From positions 312,955-376,954 of the forward strand of contig BDDD01000553.1 in assembly GCA_001972305.1 (NCBI GenBank): a stretch of DNA of 64,000 nucleotides, given 5' to 3'. The stretch is from Cephalotus follicularis (Eukaryota > Streptophyta > Magnoliopsida > Oxalidales > Cephalotaceae). The notes under the pieces were generated by a model. That model was given only the letters and a program-made list of their open reading frames with translations, was not told the origin of the DNA and searched no databases. Position numbers and translations under genes: made by a program. Numbering within the stretch: the stretch's first letter is position 1; each line of letters opens with the position of its first letter. Below, one piece after another: positions 1-11,800 of this stretch.

Positions 1-109
1 CTGCTTCTTTGGTCATACATTGCTGTACTGCAGCTCTGGTAGATTGAGTCTGTCTAATGGTCGGCCCTGTTCTACCTCCTTTTGCGGCATTTTCGCGATG
101 ACCTTCCAT
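1..109 (-). pseudogene. Possible gypsy gag N-terminus, cut by window edge
   Basis: On the minus strand an ATG at 109 opens a frame that stays open for 36 codons to the window edge. It begins MEGHRENAAKGGRTGPTIRQ and continues with a Q/T/R-rich stretch. The basic, glycine-rich, low-complexity start resembles the poorly conserved N-termini of plant Ty3/gypsy Gag proteins, but no capsid domain is visible in what remains. It lies next to LTR-derived sequence, which fits an element leader. The call rests on composition and context only; it could be a chance open frame. Confidence 0.3.
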
Positions 110-210
110 ACCTACCTTGTATAAGAGGCAAAAGTCAGCTATCGATTTCCACAATCATAATCCAAGACAATTATAAAACCACAATTCATCAATTTTATTT
201 TAGTATTCAG

Positions 211-445
211 CTCGATTTAATTTAACTTTCCCATCGATATGATCGGTATATCCGTCTGACCGAGTGGAGGAAGTAAATTTTTAATTTAATATTTCAATTA
301 AGCAGTTTTATGCTCGTTGCAACCGTTTATTTTATCAACTCAATTTAATTTAACTTTCCCATCGATATGATCGGTATATCTGTCTGACCGAGTGGAGGAA
401 GTTAATTTTTAATTTAATATTTCAATTAAGCAATTTTTATGCTCG
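211..445. repeat. Tandem duplication, about 128-bp period
   Basis: A block of about 106 bp at 211-316 recurs almost unchanged at 339-445, separated by a short unique spacer. Both copies contain TTTAACTTTCCCATCGATAT and GTCTGACCGAGTGGAGGAAG. The second copy has one extra T near its end. The surroundings (110-640) are AT-rich and show no coding potential; I cannot assign them to a named element. Confidence 0.85.
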
Positions 446-640
446 ATATTTAAATAACCTATTTGTATATATCTTTTATAATTATTACGTTCCTGTATTT
501 TAAATTTCTGCCAATATTCGTGGTAAATGTCTATATTAAATTTATGTAAATTCTTAAATTCTATGTTGAATTGCTGTCGATTTCTTAACAAAATTCTGTA
601 TTATTATTTTAAAATATTTCAGTTTGAAATATAAATTCTG

Positions 641-1456
641 GAAAAATGTTGTACAAAATTATTTATGAATCACTCAACGTATCAAGAAATGATTATTTTT
701 ATGAAATGAGAAAAGGTAACAAACTGAGATGAACAACGACTGGATTGCGATCCAGGGTGGATTAATCTAGTAAAAGATTAATGTGAAAGAGCGGAGAGTG
801 CTCTCGGACATGCATGTGATGTAAGGATAGTAATCGGGGAGTGCACAATGCCCCGGTGAAGCAATGGTTCAACAGGGTTATTTAAGTTTATAAACCCCTC
901 AGTATTTATGAAACATTCTGATTCATGAGATATGATCAGAAAAGAAATGAATGAATGTGAAATATACTGATTTTATAAAAATACCAGAAAATGAATTTCA
1001 ATAATGTTTTATTACGATAATTCTTACTGAGCTATTTTGGTGCTCACTCCTTTCAATGTTTTTGTTTTCAACTAAAATTTTCCAGGAAAAGATTGAACGT
1101 GGAAAGTCGAGCTTTGGCAGAAGCTCATAAGTGATAATTTTGAGAAGAAATTATGTTACGAATTATGTTACGAAATATAATTTGTGTAATAATTTATGAC
1201 ATTATAAACTAATGTTTTACGCTGTATAATGCCTTATGATAGATCCTGTGGAGATGTAAGAGGTTGACTATAATTGTTATAATGTATGATGATTTAAATA
1301 AAAGTATAATTTTTTAATGCTTAATATGTCAAGTTATTTATAGATATTAGTAATTAGTATGATTGTTAAAGGATTAGAGGTTTCACCCCCACGTAACGCA
1401 CCGAATCCCCGAAGTTCGCTTTGAGCATAAAATGGACTCGGATCTGGGGCGTTACA
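641..1456 (+). mobile_element. LTR A, 3' portion (gypsy-type)
   Basis: This is the 3' part of the LTR family seen complete at 43478-45845. Shared landmarks are a nearly identical block at 800-865 (CATGCATGTGATGTAAGGAT), a block at 1021-1130 and the terminal segment at 1385-1456 ending GGGGCGTTACA. The LTR end abuts B-family sequence at 1457, so A inserted into LTR B. The left side, and the partner target-site copy, are outside or obscured. The left limit of A homology is approximate. Confidence 0.75.
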
Positions 1457-2383
1457 AATAGAATAATTAAATCGAATAAAAAAAAACACTTAAAATCTCT
1501 AGAAAATCGGATCTGAAGTATTCGTTTATAGGACTTAACCCCCTGTAAAGAAAAACTCAATTTATATATCCACACTCCCGAAGGAGGAATCAGCAGTTTA
1601 TATATATGGGCTCAGCCCTCAGCAATCACACCTTACTAAGAACTATATCATTATAACAACTCAAATGATGGACATGTCCCTGTCTAATACATCAACACAC
1701 ATATCATAAGCACTGCCACAAGTTGGCAGGTCGATAGCTGAAATAAAACATCTCTTATACATCTTTAGATTTGTCTCTTATACACAACAAGTCTTATATA
1801 TCAGTACAGTTCAACCATAAACATGAGGCCCCTTTTATCCAACTCTTTATAAGCAAATCCATACACAATTGGCTAACAAAATCTGCTATAGAAAACACGT
1901 CCTTCTAAGCTTACCTCACTGCAGTCCATCACCTGGGCCTAACCCATTCCATCACAAGGAAATGGGTCAGCGACATATGGTCGTGTAGGTATACTATATG
2001 CCATGTAGTGCAATAGGTATATAACAATATCTTATGCATGCCACAGGGTAGTAATGTGCTATGCATGTACACAATATAATCATATGTCATGTGGTGAACA
2101 ATGTCTATCATGTGTCATATAATGTCATGAGTATGAATGACAATTTTGGACAGCGTCAGTATACCAACCGTCCCTAAGCAGTGGTATACTGGGCTGGTCC
2201 TAATCACATCAAAGGCCATAGGCCTGTAGACACTCAGTAAACAATCAGTCATCATACGTAGGGATAAACAATCCATAGGTCTGAGTACTACTCTGCCCCT
2301 CCGGCCTGAGATAGTACTACCACCGACTACCTACCCTTTTGAGGTCCTAGCCGAGTGGGGAAGAGATAACACTGATCACATCA

Positions 2384-2531
2384 TGGCTAAGCCGTAAAAA
2401 CGGTCATAGCCCGTAATAATTGGTTAAGCCGTAAAAATGGTCAGAACCCGTAAGTATAATGGTTAAACCGTAAAAACTATCAGAACCAGTAAGTATAATG
2501 GTTAATCCATAAAAACGGTTATAACCCGTAG
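2384..2531. repeat. 39-bp minisatellite in LTR B copy 1
   Basis: About four imperfect units start near 2384, 2421, 2460 and 2499. Each contains a version of GGTTAAGCCGTAAAAACGGT followed by a CCCGTAAGTATAAT-like tail. The array occupies the same place in the LTR as unrelated arrays in the two other B copies. Confidence 0.85.
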
Positions 2532-3084
2532 GCGCCAGTAACCTCCAGTGATGATGTGATCTAACACACATAATCCTCACTAAGGAAACGTAGATTATGA
2601 ATGGGTTATCTCATAGGTCTCAAGAAATAATATCCATCATAATCGTACCTTGTAATACTCATAGCCCATAATCGTATTTCGTAGAAATGATAGGGACCTA
2701 ATAAAGAGATCACGTAGGATCCACGTCCGTCAAAACAGTTTGTAAAATAGTTTTCTGTAACATAATTCAGTAATAGTTTCAGTAACAGTTGTTTGGTCCC
2801 TATCAAGTTTGTAAAACATCGGAGAGCAAGTCCAGTGAGATCATCCGCGTCCAACTGTCCCAAAGGAGATATCCTAACCATTCTTGAAAATAGTTTGTAT
2901 AAAAAATCTTTGATGCATTTTCTTCAAGAATCACTTTGAAAACTTGATTTAAGATTCAAAAGTGTTAAAAGATGATTTGCATAGGATACAAGGCCTTAGG
3001 GAGGCTTACTATGGAATGAATTTAAAGAAGAAACAGTTTGGAAATGAAAACAGCTAGAAACAGTGCCATTTCACAAAACAGGGC

Positions 3085-3260
3085 ACTAAGCGTCGACTAG
3101 ATTAGTTTAAAAGCATAAAGTGGTGACTATTCAGTTTAACACACAAAAGAGTCGACGGTTTTAGAAAGCATAAGTATAAAACATAAACTACTCAGTTTAA
3201 AGGCTTGAAATCGTCGATGGGTCAGTTTTGAAACAGTAAAGTGTCGACGGTTTCATTAGA
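3085..3260. repeat. GTCGAC palindrome cluster in LTR B copy 1
   Basis: Spaced copies of a TCGA-centred motif occur here: AAGCGTCGACTAG, AAAGAGTCGACGG, AATCGTCGATGGG and AAGTGTCGACGG. They lie 30-80 bp apart in A-rich DNA. The same cluster recurs at 37920-38100 and, diverged, at 47280-47520 in the other B copies. Confidence 0.8.
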
Positions 3261-4402
3261 ACCAACAGTTTGCAAAGCAGTTCATAAATCAATGGAAATA
3301 TGTCCAAAATCCATGAAATCCGTTTCAATCTCAGAAAAAGAAGTTTCTAGGTTAACACCCAGTTCCCAATCGGTGCGATAACAAGTAAACAATAGCAGTT
3401 TCAATAACAGTATAACAACAGTCAATCAACACGCAGTAAGTGTAACACGGTAACAATTCACACAATTCATTGAAATGCATGAATGCAGTGCAGCTAGTAT
3501 AACCTACATATTAGCGATTGAGCTAGCGAACCTCCTATCCTCAGCATATCTCTTCACCCTGCATATACAAGACATTTATGTTACAATCTACGCATCAGAA
3601 TCACAACACTGTCACCACTGGAGCTCCGACCAGATTCGAGCAAACACCCAGCTCCGGCGACACCCATCAACAGACTCCACATTGGACGATCTATTCAATG
3701 GTGCCTGTGACTCGCCGTGACTCGTCGCGAATTATACAGTAACAGAAGGTAGTGAGTCCAACTCATTGAATTGACTCGCTGGACTTCCACAACTCAGGCC
3801 ACTTCACAAACAAGCGTCTACGAGGCCCGCTCGTCATGTCTATGCCAGAGACTCGCCTGGAATCTGCGTTGGTTCGCTTCGCTGGAGCTCCGGCCAGGTC
3901 GCCTAAGCTCCGGTCATGCCATAACAGGCATCAAAATTCTTCGATCAATCCACTAGTGGCCATAACTCGCCGAGACTCAGCGCCAAATGCCATGTTACAG
4001 GCGTCAGCGAGATGGACTCAGCGAGTTGACTCAGCGACTATAATCCGGTTGATTCTGACCGAAAAATGCCTTAATAGCCATCAAAAGGAGTAAAGCTTCT
4101 CCTTAAGATGAATACCGGCCCCCACCTACGACAAAATCGGTGGTGGAAAGTAGGGCAATGCGTGACAGAGGCGGTCTGGCAAAGAAGAAGAATAGAGAAA
4201 GGAGGAAGAGAGAGTTACCGTCGGTAGAGGCTAGCACCACACGTCCTCCGACCATCATCGCTTCGCCCAACACCGTTCCTTCTCTCCAGAGCCATCTCTC
4301 TCCCGCTCTCTCTCGCTTTCTCTCCCACGCTCAGTGTCTTATCTTTCTTCTTAGCGAGCCTGGCACTTCTATAAAGCGTCGTGCGTTATCCGGGGCATTA
4401 AA

Positions 4403-5136
4403 CTTGGCATCATTCAGGATACTGAATTAAGCACAAATTTGATCCTTAACTCACTTCCACCTTCCTTCTCTGGTTTCATCACCAATTTTAACATGAATAG
4501 GATATCGGCTACTTTGCCTGATCTTCTAAACATGCTGAGGGAAGCCGAAGTGAACATGAATAAGGGCAAGGCACCAGTCATGATGGTAGGATCGTCCCAT
4601 AGGCCCAAGAGGAAGGGCAAGTCCAACCCTGAGAAGGGAAATATTAAAAGTGGGACAATACCACCACGACCGGCATCTTTCAAACCAGCGAGAACCAGAC
4701 CACATAATCAGACAAACCAGCAAGCTGTTGCTACACCGGACACAGTTGTAGGAGTTGCACCTGCTGAGGAGTCTACCTCAGAAACTCCTGCTAAGGGACC
4801 GTGCTTCCACTGTGGGAAGCCAGGACATTGGAAAAGGAACTGTGTGACATTCCTTAGATCAATTGGTAAAGGTATGCCCTATTTGTCTTATATAGAGGTG
4901 AATATGAATATTTTTAATTCATCTTCTTGGATTTTAGATAGCGGATGTGGTACTCATATAAGTTCTAGTTTCCAGGCCCTCACGGACAGAAGAAACCTTG
5001 AGAAGGGTGAGGGGGATCTACGGTTTGCGGATTGTTCCGTTGTTGAAGCCATAGCTATAAGATCAGTTTATATTTTGTTGCCTTCGGGCCAGAGTATAGA
5101 ACTCAAACGTTGTGTTTATTCGCCTCACATTTTGTG
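4403..5136 (+). pseudogene. Copia-1 gag-protease, 5' truncated
   Basis: The frame is open from the junction with LTR B at 4403. It carries the copia Gag capsid C-terminus (NSLPPSFSGFITNFNMN), a basic linker, a CCHC nucleocapsid knuckle CFHCGKPGHWKRNC at about 4802-4843 that binds RNA, and the aspartic protease active site WILDSGCGTHI at about 4928. The first part of Gag and the 5' LTR are absent because LTR B inserted here. A TGA at 5135-5137, probably from CGA, ends the frame; the homologous protein (RNIISIPEL) continues directly after it. Family resemblance is to the Tork/Angela branch of Ty1/copia. Confidence 0.85.
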
Positions 5137-5137
5137 A

Positions 5138-6032
5138 AATATTATTTCTATTCCAGAATTAAATGTTGAAGGTTTTCATATTATTTTGAAAGACAAGTGT
5201 TGTTCTATTTTATTTAATAATATGATTTATGCAAAATGTTTCCTTCATGATGGATTATATATATTGAGTAAACATGAGACTGTTTTCAATATGCAAAAAG
5301 ACAATAAAAGAAAGAGAGACAAAGATAATGAATCCTACCTATGGCATTACAGACTTGGTCATATAAGTGAGAAAAGAGTCCGCAGGTTGATCTCGGATGG
5401 ATACTTTGATTTTTCAACGTATCAACCGCTACCAACTTGTGAACCATGTCTTAAAGGTAAAATGACCAAATCTCCCTTCACAGGGAAAGGGAAAAGGTCC
5501 CCAAAACTGCTAGGTCTAGTACATACTGATGTATGTGGACCAATGACAGTTGATGCCTGAGGTGGATATTCCTACTTCATAACCTTTAAGGATGATCATT
5601 CCCGTTTTGGTTATTTGTACCTTATGCGACACAAATCTGATGCTTTTGAAAAGTTCAAAGAATTCAGACCTGAAGTACAGAAACAGACTGGTAAAAGTCT
5701 AAAAACTCTTCGATCAGATCGAGGTGGTGAGTATCTCTCCACCGAGTTTTAAACTTATCTCAGAGATAATGGGATTATCTCAGTGGACCCCTCTGGGAAC
5801 ACCACAACATAGTGGTGTGTCTGAAAGGAGAAATTGTACCTTGCTTGACATAGTGCGTAGCATGATGAGCGATGCTGAACTTCCACTATCTTTCTGGGGT
5901 TATGCTTTAGAGACTACTATTCTCTTATTGAACAGGACTCCAACAAAATATGCTCCCAAGACCCCATATGATATATGGAATGGGAAGAAACCCAATCTTA
6001 GTTATCTAAGGATATGGGGCTATCATGCATAA
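5138..6032 (+). pseudogene. Copia-1 integrase, broken
   Basis: The GAG-pre-integrase segment (LWHYRLGHISEKRVRRL, from about 5340) supplies the H..H of the zinc site. CEPCLKGKMTKSPF supplies the C..C pair. The catalytic core starts at HTDVCGPM (about 5522) and continues through SDRGGEYLSTEF and GVSERRN, giving the expected D..D..E spread. Damage is a TGA at 5558-5560 (probably CGA), a TAA at 5750-5752 and a frame change near 5775, where two bases seem to be missing before the QWTPLGTPQH motif. A further TAA follows the RIWGYHA segment. It would have joined element cDNA into the chromosome; it cannot now. Confidence 0.85.
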
Positions 6033-7316
6033 GTTAAGTACACAGCAGCAGATAAATTGGAATCTAGATCCATTAAATGTAAACTTGTGGGATATCCTAA
6101 AGAAACAAGAGGATATTACTTCTATTATCCACCAGACAACAAAGTGTTTATAGCCAGGCATGCTACTTTTCTTGGGAAGGACTTCCTGTTGGAAGACAGT
6201 AGTGGGAGTATGATAAAATTAGATGAACGATCTAAAGAACCACAAGTTGAGGTCCTATCCAATCTTTTTCAAATTGATGTTCCTGAAATGTCAGATACCA
6301 CAGATAAGCAACCTCTGAGTAGAACTACCCGATTGCCTAGGGAACCTGATAGATTCTATGGTAGTTTTCTCATTGAAGGTGCCCAAGAGGTAAATTTCAT
6401 GAATGATGATCCGGTAAGCTCCAAAGAAGCCATATGCGATATGGACTCGGAGAAATGGCTTAAAGCCATGAATTCTGAAATGGAATCCATGTACTCCAAT
6501 CAAGTTTGGAATCTAGTGGATGCGCCCAAAGGGGTTAAACCCTTAAGTTGCAAATGGATTTTCAAAAGGAAGCTTGGAGATGATGGAAAGGTGAAGACCT
6601 TCAAAGCTAGGCTCGTAGCAAAAGGTTACAACCAACAGGAAGGGATTGATTATGAGGAAACTTTCTCCCCCATAGCCATGCTTAAATCCATTCAGATTTT
6701 ACTTGCTGTCGCTGTACATTTGACTATGAGATGTGGCAAATGGATGTGAAAACTACTTTTCTCAATGGAAACATTTGACTCAACCTGAGGGTTTCATATC
6801 CAGTGGTGAGGACCAGAAAGTATGCAAACTTCAGAAGTCCATTTATGGACTAAAGCAAGCTTTGAGAAGTTGGAACATCCGATTCGATGAGACAATCAAA
6901 GAGTTTGATTTCATTAAGAATCGAGATGAACCATGTGTGTATAAATAGGTTAGTGGAAGCTCCGTGAGTTTCCTGGTGTTGTACGCTGATGACATACTCC
7001 TTATAGGAAATGATGTGATCATGTTGTCAAATGTAAAGGCTTGGTTATCTACAGTTTTATCCATGAAAGACTTGGGAGAAGCTTCCTATATCCTGGGAGT
7101 AAAGGTCTATAGAGATAGATCAAAAAGGATGATAGGGTTATCCCAGTCTTTATACATTGACAGAGTGCTCAAGCGGTTTAGCATAGAAAATTCCAAGAGA
7201 GGTTATCTATCTCTATGTCATGGGATTTCACTTTCTAAGCAGATGTCTCCCAGGAAAGTTGAAGAAAAACAAAGGATGATGCACATTCCATATGCTTCAG
7301 CAATTGGAAGCGTCAT
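6033..7316 (+). pseudogene. Copia-1 reverse transcriptase, N-terminal part
   Basis: This is a copia-type RT (RVT_2). Visible blocks in order are GYPKETRGYYFY, NQVWNLVDAPKGVKPLSCKW, ARLVAKGYNQQ, ETFSPIAMLKSIQILL and the catalytic YADD at 6982-6993 within LVLYADDILLIGND. A one-base loss near 6717 shifts the frame after VAVH, a short deletion precedes TQPEGF, and TAG interrupts at 6946-6948. The gene stops at 7316 where element H inserted with target site GTCAT; its remainder is at 32984. Confidence 0.88.
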
Positions 7317-7498
7317 TGTAACGCCCCGAATTCCTTTTGTGTACTGTTAATGCATACCTTGCACAGTATTGTACTGTATTGACTTGTACTGGACCATATT
7401 GAATTGTTCTGGCATGAAATAAATATGTACCTATCGGTTATGGTATGGAACGTATGCATGTATAGTCGGGATTTTGGACTGAGTATCAGAGAGATGGT

Positions 7499-7521
7499 GA
7501 ATTGACTATATAGGTCAATTC
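7499..7521 (+). promoter_or_regulatory. TATA box inside a perfect inverted repeat (H 5' LTR)
   Basis: GAATTGAC at 7499-7506 and GTCAATTC at 7514-7521 are exact reverse complements. The seven bases between them are TATATAG. The arrangement lies about 185 bp into the LTR and is followed by a pyrimidine-rich leader. The 3' LTR keeps both arms exactly, with TATAAAA in the middle. A promoter role is inferred from position and motif. Confidence 0.5.
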
Positions 7522-8009
7522 CTCACCCATTTTCTCTCATTTCACTACATCTTCCTCTCTCTCTACACTTCTTCTCTCTCCTTAGCTGAGTAACCTCCAT
7601 AGCAGCTACGGATTTGGCTTCCTCCATCAACAAAGATAGCATTTGCAAGTGGTGGCATACCAATTGAACAAGAAAAGAGAGTGGGCTTGGGAATCTCTGG
7701 CTTTCATCGATTGTTTGTTCAATCGTTAAAACAGCTATATAGGTAGGACTTATTACTTGAATTACCTATAGTTTGTATTGATTGATTGAATGAATTGCAT
7801 GATTAAAAGAATGTATTGAGTGAATTTTAGGTTTTAGGGTTTTTATTAAATCCTTAACCTAATTCATACAGAGAATGATAGAAATTGTAAATTGAAAGAT
7901 GTAACTTGTTTTACTAACCTCAAATGATTTATTTTAACACTTGGTTTTCAAAGAATGGGTTTTAATGGGATTTTGACTTGAGATTTGGCTATTTTTCTGC
8001 ATAAAATCG

Positions 8010-8290
8010 ACCTGGCCCAGCAAAGACATCAATACCTAGCCCATGGACATCGATGTCTTTTGCTTGAAATGCCATATCCTTGTTTTCTGCAGCAAAGACA
8101 TCGATATCTTTCAAAGGCATCGAAGTCTATGCCCAGGATTTCTCTTTTTTGAAGAACACATCGATGCAGAACATCGATGCGCATTTATAGGCTATTTTTA
8201 ATGAAACGCGTCGACGTCGATATCCTTCTACGGTTTTAAAGAATCACCTGAAACCCATCGATGTCTTTACCTAAAGACATTGACGCCTAT
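8010..8290. repeat. ATCGAT/GTCGAC palindrome cluster in H 5' LTR
   Basis: About ten spaced motifs centred on TCGA or a one-base variant occur here, among them GGACATCGATGTCT at 8045-8058, AAGACATCGATATCTTT near 8096, ACACATCGATGC near 8157, ACATCGATGCGC near 8172 and CCCATCGATGTCTTT near 8254. The implied consensus is a longer palindrome, AAAGACATCGATGTCTTT. Confidence 0.85.
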
Positions 8291-9700
8291 AGTGCAAAAT
8301 GTAATTTTAACTGTTTTAAAAGCTGGTTTTCAACTCCTTTTCACATTGCCTCTTGACCGGATCCTCACTTGAGGTATTCAAGAGTTTCAAACACAGTTTT
8401 CTACGATTCTCAAAGATTGGATCGATAAATTGATAGAGTAACAGAGTGAGCCATAAGCGACGATCCAGTGACTTTCATCAACCGGATAGACATTCCTTTC
8501 TATCTCGTTGATTCAATTATCACCGTCTATTGGCTACTAACTGACTAATTTATTGATTGAGACATAAGTGTTGTGAGTCTAAGTTCGGAATGTTGGACGC
8601 TCAATTTCATTTCTCCATTAAACATCACCACTTATCGGCATTGTACTGAAAGATTGATTGATTGAATTGAATGGATCCTATAGAGTGACCTTATGACACG
8701 CATAAGCATGTTAAGTTGTCAACTTTGTCCACCTATTTCGTCGATCGCATCATTTATTGTATTGATCTAAAGACGAGTACTACTGTTACTGATTGACGAT
8801 TGATGCTCCAGGAAGGTCGTAGCTCCCTAACGGTATAGTAGCTCCCCCATGGTTGTAGCTCATCGATACTGTATTGACCCGGCCATAGGCTGGAAGACCT
8901 ATGAGTCCCAAATCTAATCAGTTTGAGACAAATGGGTAGATATTCCACCCTTTTCGAAGGACTACCTTCCATGGGATTGATCATTACTACTGATTGACAC
9001 TGTCTTGACTGAGGTCGCATGCTTTATAGGATATGATTGATTGATTGGGTGTTTGATGCACCACCACTAAGTGTCTACCATTGATTGATTATTATACATC
9101 CTATCCATATGCTCTGTTATAAGCCAGTGACATACGGATAGTAGATCGCCAATTGTATTCATGCATTTGCCAGATCATGCATTGATATTGTACACTGCAC
9201 ATTTATATTGCATAAACTGTCACCGATATTGCACATTGTACATGCATACATACTGCAGGGGGTTTTTACCTAGCCTTGTGGCTAACCCAATTCCTCGGGG
9301 TGGGGCTGTGTTGTACTTTTATGTGCTACATAGGTAGGGTAGCAGGTAGCAGCGGACAGAAGGATTGAAGTTTCAGTGTGACCGCATGATCGTTTCGATG
9401 TGACAGAGCCATCTTACAAATTGTACCGATGAGACTGAAGACTACTGTTGTATGGAAATGTATCAAAATGAAATGACTGATATAGTATTGAAACTGAATA
9501 AGTGTTGTATTATAATGACTAGTACTGTACTGTACTGTATCGCATGAATGAATATTTGTATTGTATCTTCCGCATATGACATGTATTGAAAAGTTTTAAG
9601 TTTTTTCGCATTTTTATATTGCTAGTCCCGACCACTGTATTGTATATTGGATTGAGAGTAATGCCACATGTCCATTTTGCGGGTGCGGGGTGTTACAGAG

Positions 9701-9712
9701 TGGTATCAGAGA
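9701..9712 (+). promoter_or_regulatory. H primer-binding site (tRNA-iMet)
   Basis: TGGTATCAGAGA begins three bases after the 5' LTR end. It is complementary to the 3' end of plant initiator tRNA-Met and would prime minus-strand cDNA synthesis. Confidence 0.9.
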
Positions 9713-9883
9713 CATTGGTCCGCCTGCTGGTAAAGTATATTAATGCGTTGATTGAGATTGACTAAATGGAATCGCATGATATATGATCTTGCCTATTCAT
9801 GCTTTTGTTTATTTGGAAAAGAGATTGATATTGGAAATTGAAAGTGATTGTATATGATCATCCCATTGTTGTCTTCTTATAGC

Positions 9884-11150
9884 AATGGATAATAGAGGAA
9901 GGCATGGTCGACGGGGTGGAAGGAATGCCCCTGCCCTTGCTCCTGCCCCTGTTCCTATTGATGATGAACCGACTAATGGTAACATCTTTCCAGAGCATGA
10001 CCCTAATGCTCCTCACGCCAGGGCTGACCCTGAGGTTTGGAGGTAGATGTGCACCACTATGGCACATATACATACTCTAATGGGACACCAACAGGCTCGA
10101 GTGGAGCATAGGCCAAGGAGGGAAGATATGTGAGGCCGCTTTCTAAAGTTGCAGCCTCCAGAATTCGTAGGACTCCCTGATCCTACCCTTGCTGAGTCTT
10201 GGCTAGCTCATTTGGAAAAGATCTTTGAGGCAATGGGATGTGAGGATGAACAGACATTGGTGTTGCCAGTATATATGCTCCAAGGTGAAACCGAACACTG
10301 GTGGGCTATGGAAAATACAGATTTGACAAGAAATTGTACAGTTCACTCTTGGGATGCTTTCAAAAGAGAGTTCAATGCAAGGTACTACCCTCACATAGAG
10401 ATAGACAGAAGAGAGGTTGAATTTGTCAACTTGGTACAGGGAAGCATGACTGTTGCTGAGTATGAGGTGAGATTAAAGCAGTTAGCCCGATCTGCCCCAT
10501 ACTTAGTTGAAGGTCAAGAGCGTAGAGCGAAGAAGTTCCTTAGGGGACTGAGATTGGACTTGAGGAGACAATTGACTCCCTTGGGATTGACCTCCATATC
10601 GGATATCTCATCCCGAGCCATGCAACTTGAGGATATTGCAGTGGAGGTTAGACAGATGAGAGAGAAAGCCCGAAATTGACCTACTCCTTATTCTTGGCAA
10701 AGTGGCAGTGACAATGGTAGTGCTAAATCACAGAAGACTATAGTAGCCCCTCTCCTAGTTCTCAGGGTAGCAGTCAAGGCAGGGGGAATCAGTCCCGTTC
10801 TGCTCGAATGAGAGGAAGGTCTAGAAGTGCACACCGTGGAGGCCGATCTTCAGAATCTAGTCCAAGTGTACCCTCAAGGTTTGCAGATGCCGGTAACCAG
10901 AGTGCCCCAGTTCCTTGCATGCATTGTCAGAAGACTAACCACACTTCTGAGAATTGTAGATGGTTTTTGGGCCATTGCTTGGCTTGTGGTGGTTTAGACC
11001 ATATTGCTAGAGATTGCCCTCGAAGTTTTCGTACTAGAGGAATGGATCAGACACAGCGATCACAGCCTCCATAGGGACCGACTACCAATACACCATCTAC
11101 TTCCTGTGGGACTTCGCAGTCAAGGGGGGAAGCAACCTATGGGTTCTGTT
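9884..11150 (+). pseudogene. H gag, broken
   Basis: The first ATG after the primer site (9884) begins MDNRGRHGRRGGRN, a basic N-terminus. An early TAG follows at about 10045 and a TGA at about 10130. The capsid domain is then clean from 10149 to 10676 (PPEFVGLPDPTLAESWLAHL through RREVEFVNLVQGSMTVAEYE), matching the retrotransposon gag family. TGA at 10677-10679 breaks the frame. The nucleocapsid zinc region CMHCQKTNHTSENC then CLACGGLDHIARDC is at about 10915-11025, a double knuckle. In intact relatives Gag and Pol form one polyprotein; here at least three stops prevent that. Confidence 0.85.
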
Positions 11151-11540
11151 TCGAAAGTTCAGGCCATAGTTTTTGCTATGGAGCCAAGTGCCGAAGCAGG
11201 GTCTGATATTGTGATTGGAGGTACTATTCGACTCTTTCAGCTTCCAGCACGGGTTATTATTGATACGGGTTCATCACACTCATACATTGCATTGCATTTT
11301 ATCTCCCATGTTGGGTTGAGACCTGAGTACCTTCATTTTGTGATGGAGGTATCCACACCTCTTGGTGAGTCGGCGACCGCCGATCGAGTGTGTAGAGATT
11401 GTGTTATTGAGATTGATGATCGTTGCTTGTTAGCCGATCTTATTGTTCTTCCTATGGATAGCCTAGTTGTGATTCTGGGCATAGATTGGTTGTCTGCTAG
11501 CTTTGCTCAGGTGGATTGTAATCAGAAAGTAGTGGTTTGA
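11151..11540 (+). pseudogene. H aspartic protease
   Basis: The segment contains the retroviral-type protease active site VIIDTGSSHSYIALHF at about 11255 and a second conserved block VILGIDWLSASFAQVDC near 11475, the usual ILGMDWL flap-distal motif. The domain would cleave the Gag-Pol polyprotein. The frame closes at TGA 11538-11540 and the linker to RT is frameshifted, since the next homologous segment is in a different frame from 11681. Confidence 0.85.
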
Positions 11541-11680
11541 AGTCCTCCGGGATGACTACCTTTTCGATTCTTTGGTACCTTAGAGACATTGTTTGTTCCG
11601 ATGATTTTGGTTTTGCATGCGGATAGATTGTTATGATAGGGATGCCAGGGGTTTTTGGCACATGTGCTAGACACAGATAG

Positions 11681-11800
11681 ATGGCGACCGAAACTAGAAG
11701 ATTGCCAGTGGTTTACGAGTTTGGAGATGTTTTTCCTCAAGAATTGACTTCTTTACCACCGGATAGAGAGATAGAAATTGTGATTGATTTGATACCAGGT
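11681..11800 (+). pseudogene. H RT N-terminal stub, truncated by deletion
   Basis: VYEFGDVFPQELTSLPPDRE followed by IEIVIDLIPG is the conserved segment that precedes RT in chromoviruses. The homology stops at about 11800, where the sequence switches in mid-gene to copia Gag. H pol resumes at 27388 with [10 protein letters not shown]. About 45 residues normally lying between (the SKAPYRMAP to SVSPWGAP region seen in element D) are missing, so the junction is a deletion and not just an insertion. Confidence 0.85.

Larger units (their letters stand above)
1457..4402 (-). mobile_element. LTR B copy 1 (solo LTR), minus orientation
   Basis: The sequence is homologous along its length to the complete LTR B at 35960-39292: the AAAGAAAAACTCAATTTATA block near 1547, the AATGGGTCAGCGACA block near 1960, the GTCGAC-rich block at 3085-3260 and the C/T-rich end near 4300. 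It ends GGGGCATTAAA where the other copy has GGGGCATTACA. Its other end is buried under LTR A. It interrupts copia gag, whose reading frame opens immediately at 4403. Short open frames inside (for example 3475-3720 and 4140-4430) are not conserved as proteins in the other B copies. Confidence 0.8.
7317..9697 (+). mobile_element. H 5' LTR
   Basis: The LTR is about 2.38 kb and runs from TGTAACGCCCC to GGGGTGTTACA. It matches the 3' LTR at 30026-32978 end to end apart from two length differences. It lacks a foreign segment found at 30371 in the 3' copy, and it has a shorter ATCGAT palindrome array (8010-8290). By eye, substitutions are frequent, so insertion is not recent. A TATA-like core lies near 7507. 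No protein-coding potential is seen; the open frame at 8754-9020 on the minus strand is not convincing. Confidence 0.92.

Noticed and set aside
3475..4430. Plus-strand frames of 61-96 codons
   Set aside because: They lie in LTR B copy 1; the matching parts of copies 2 and 3 do not keep the frames.
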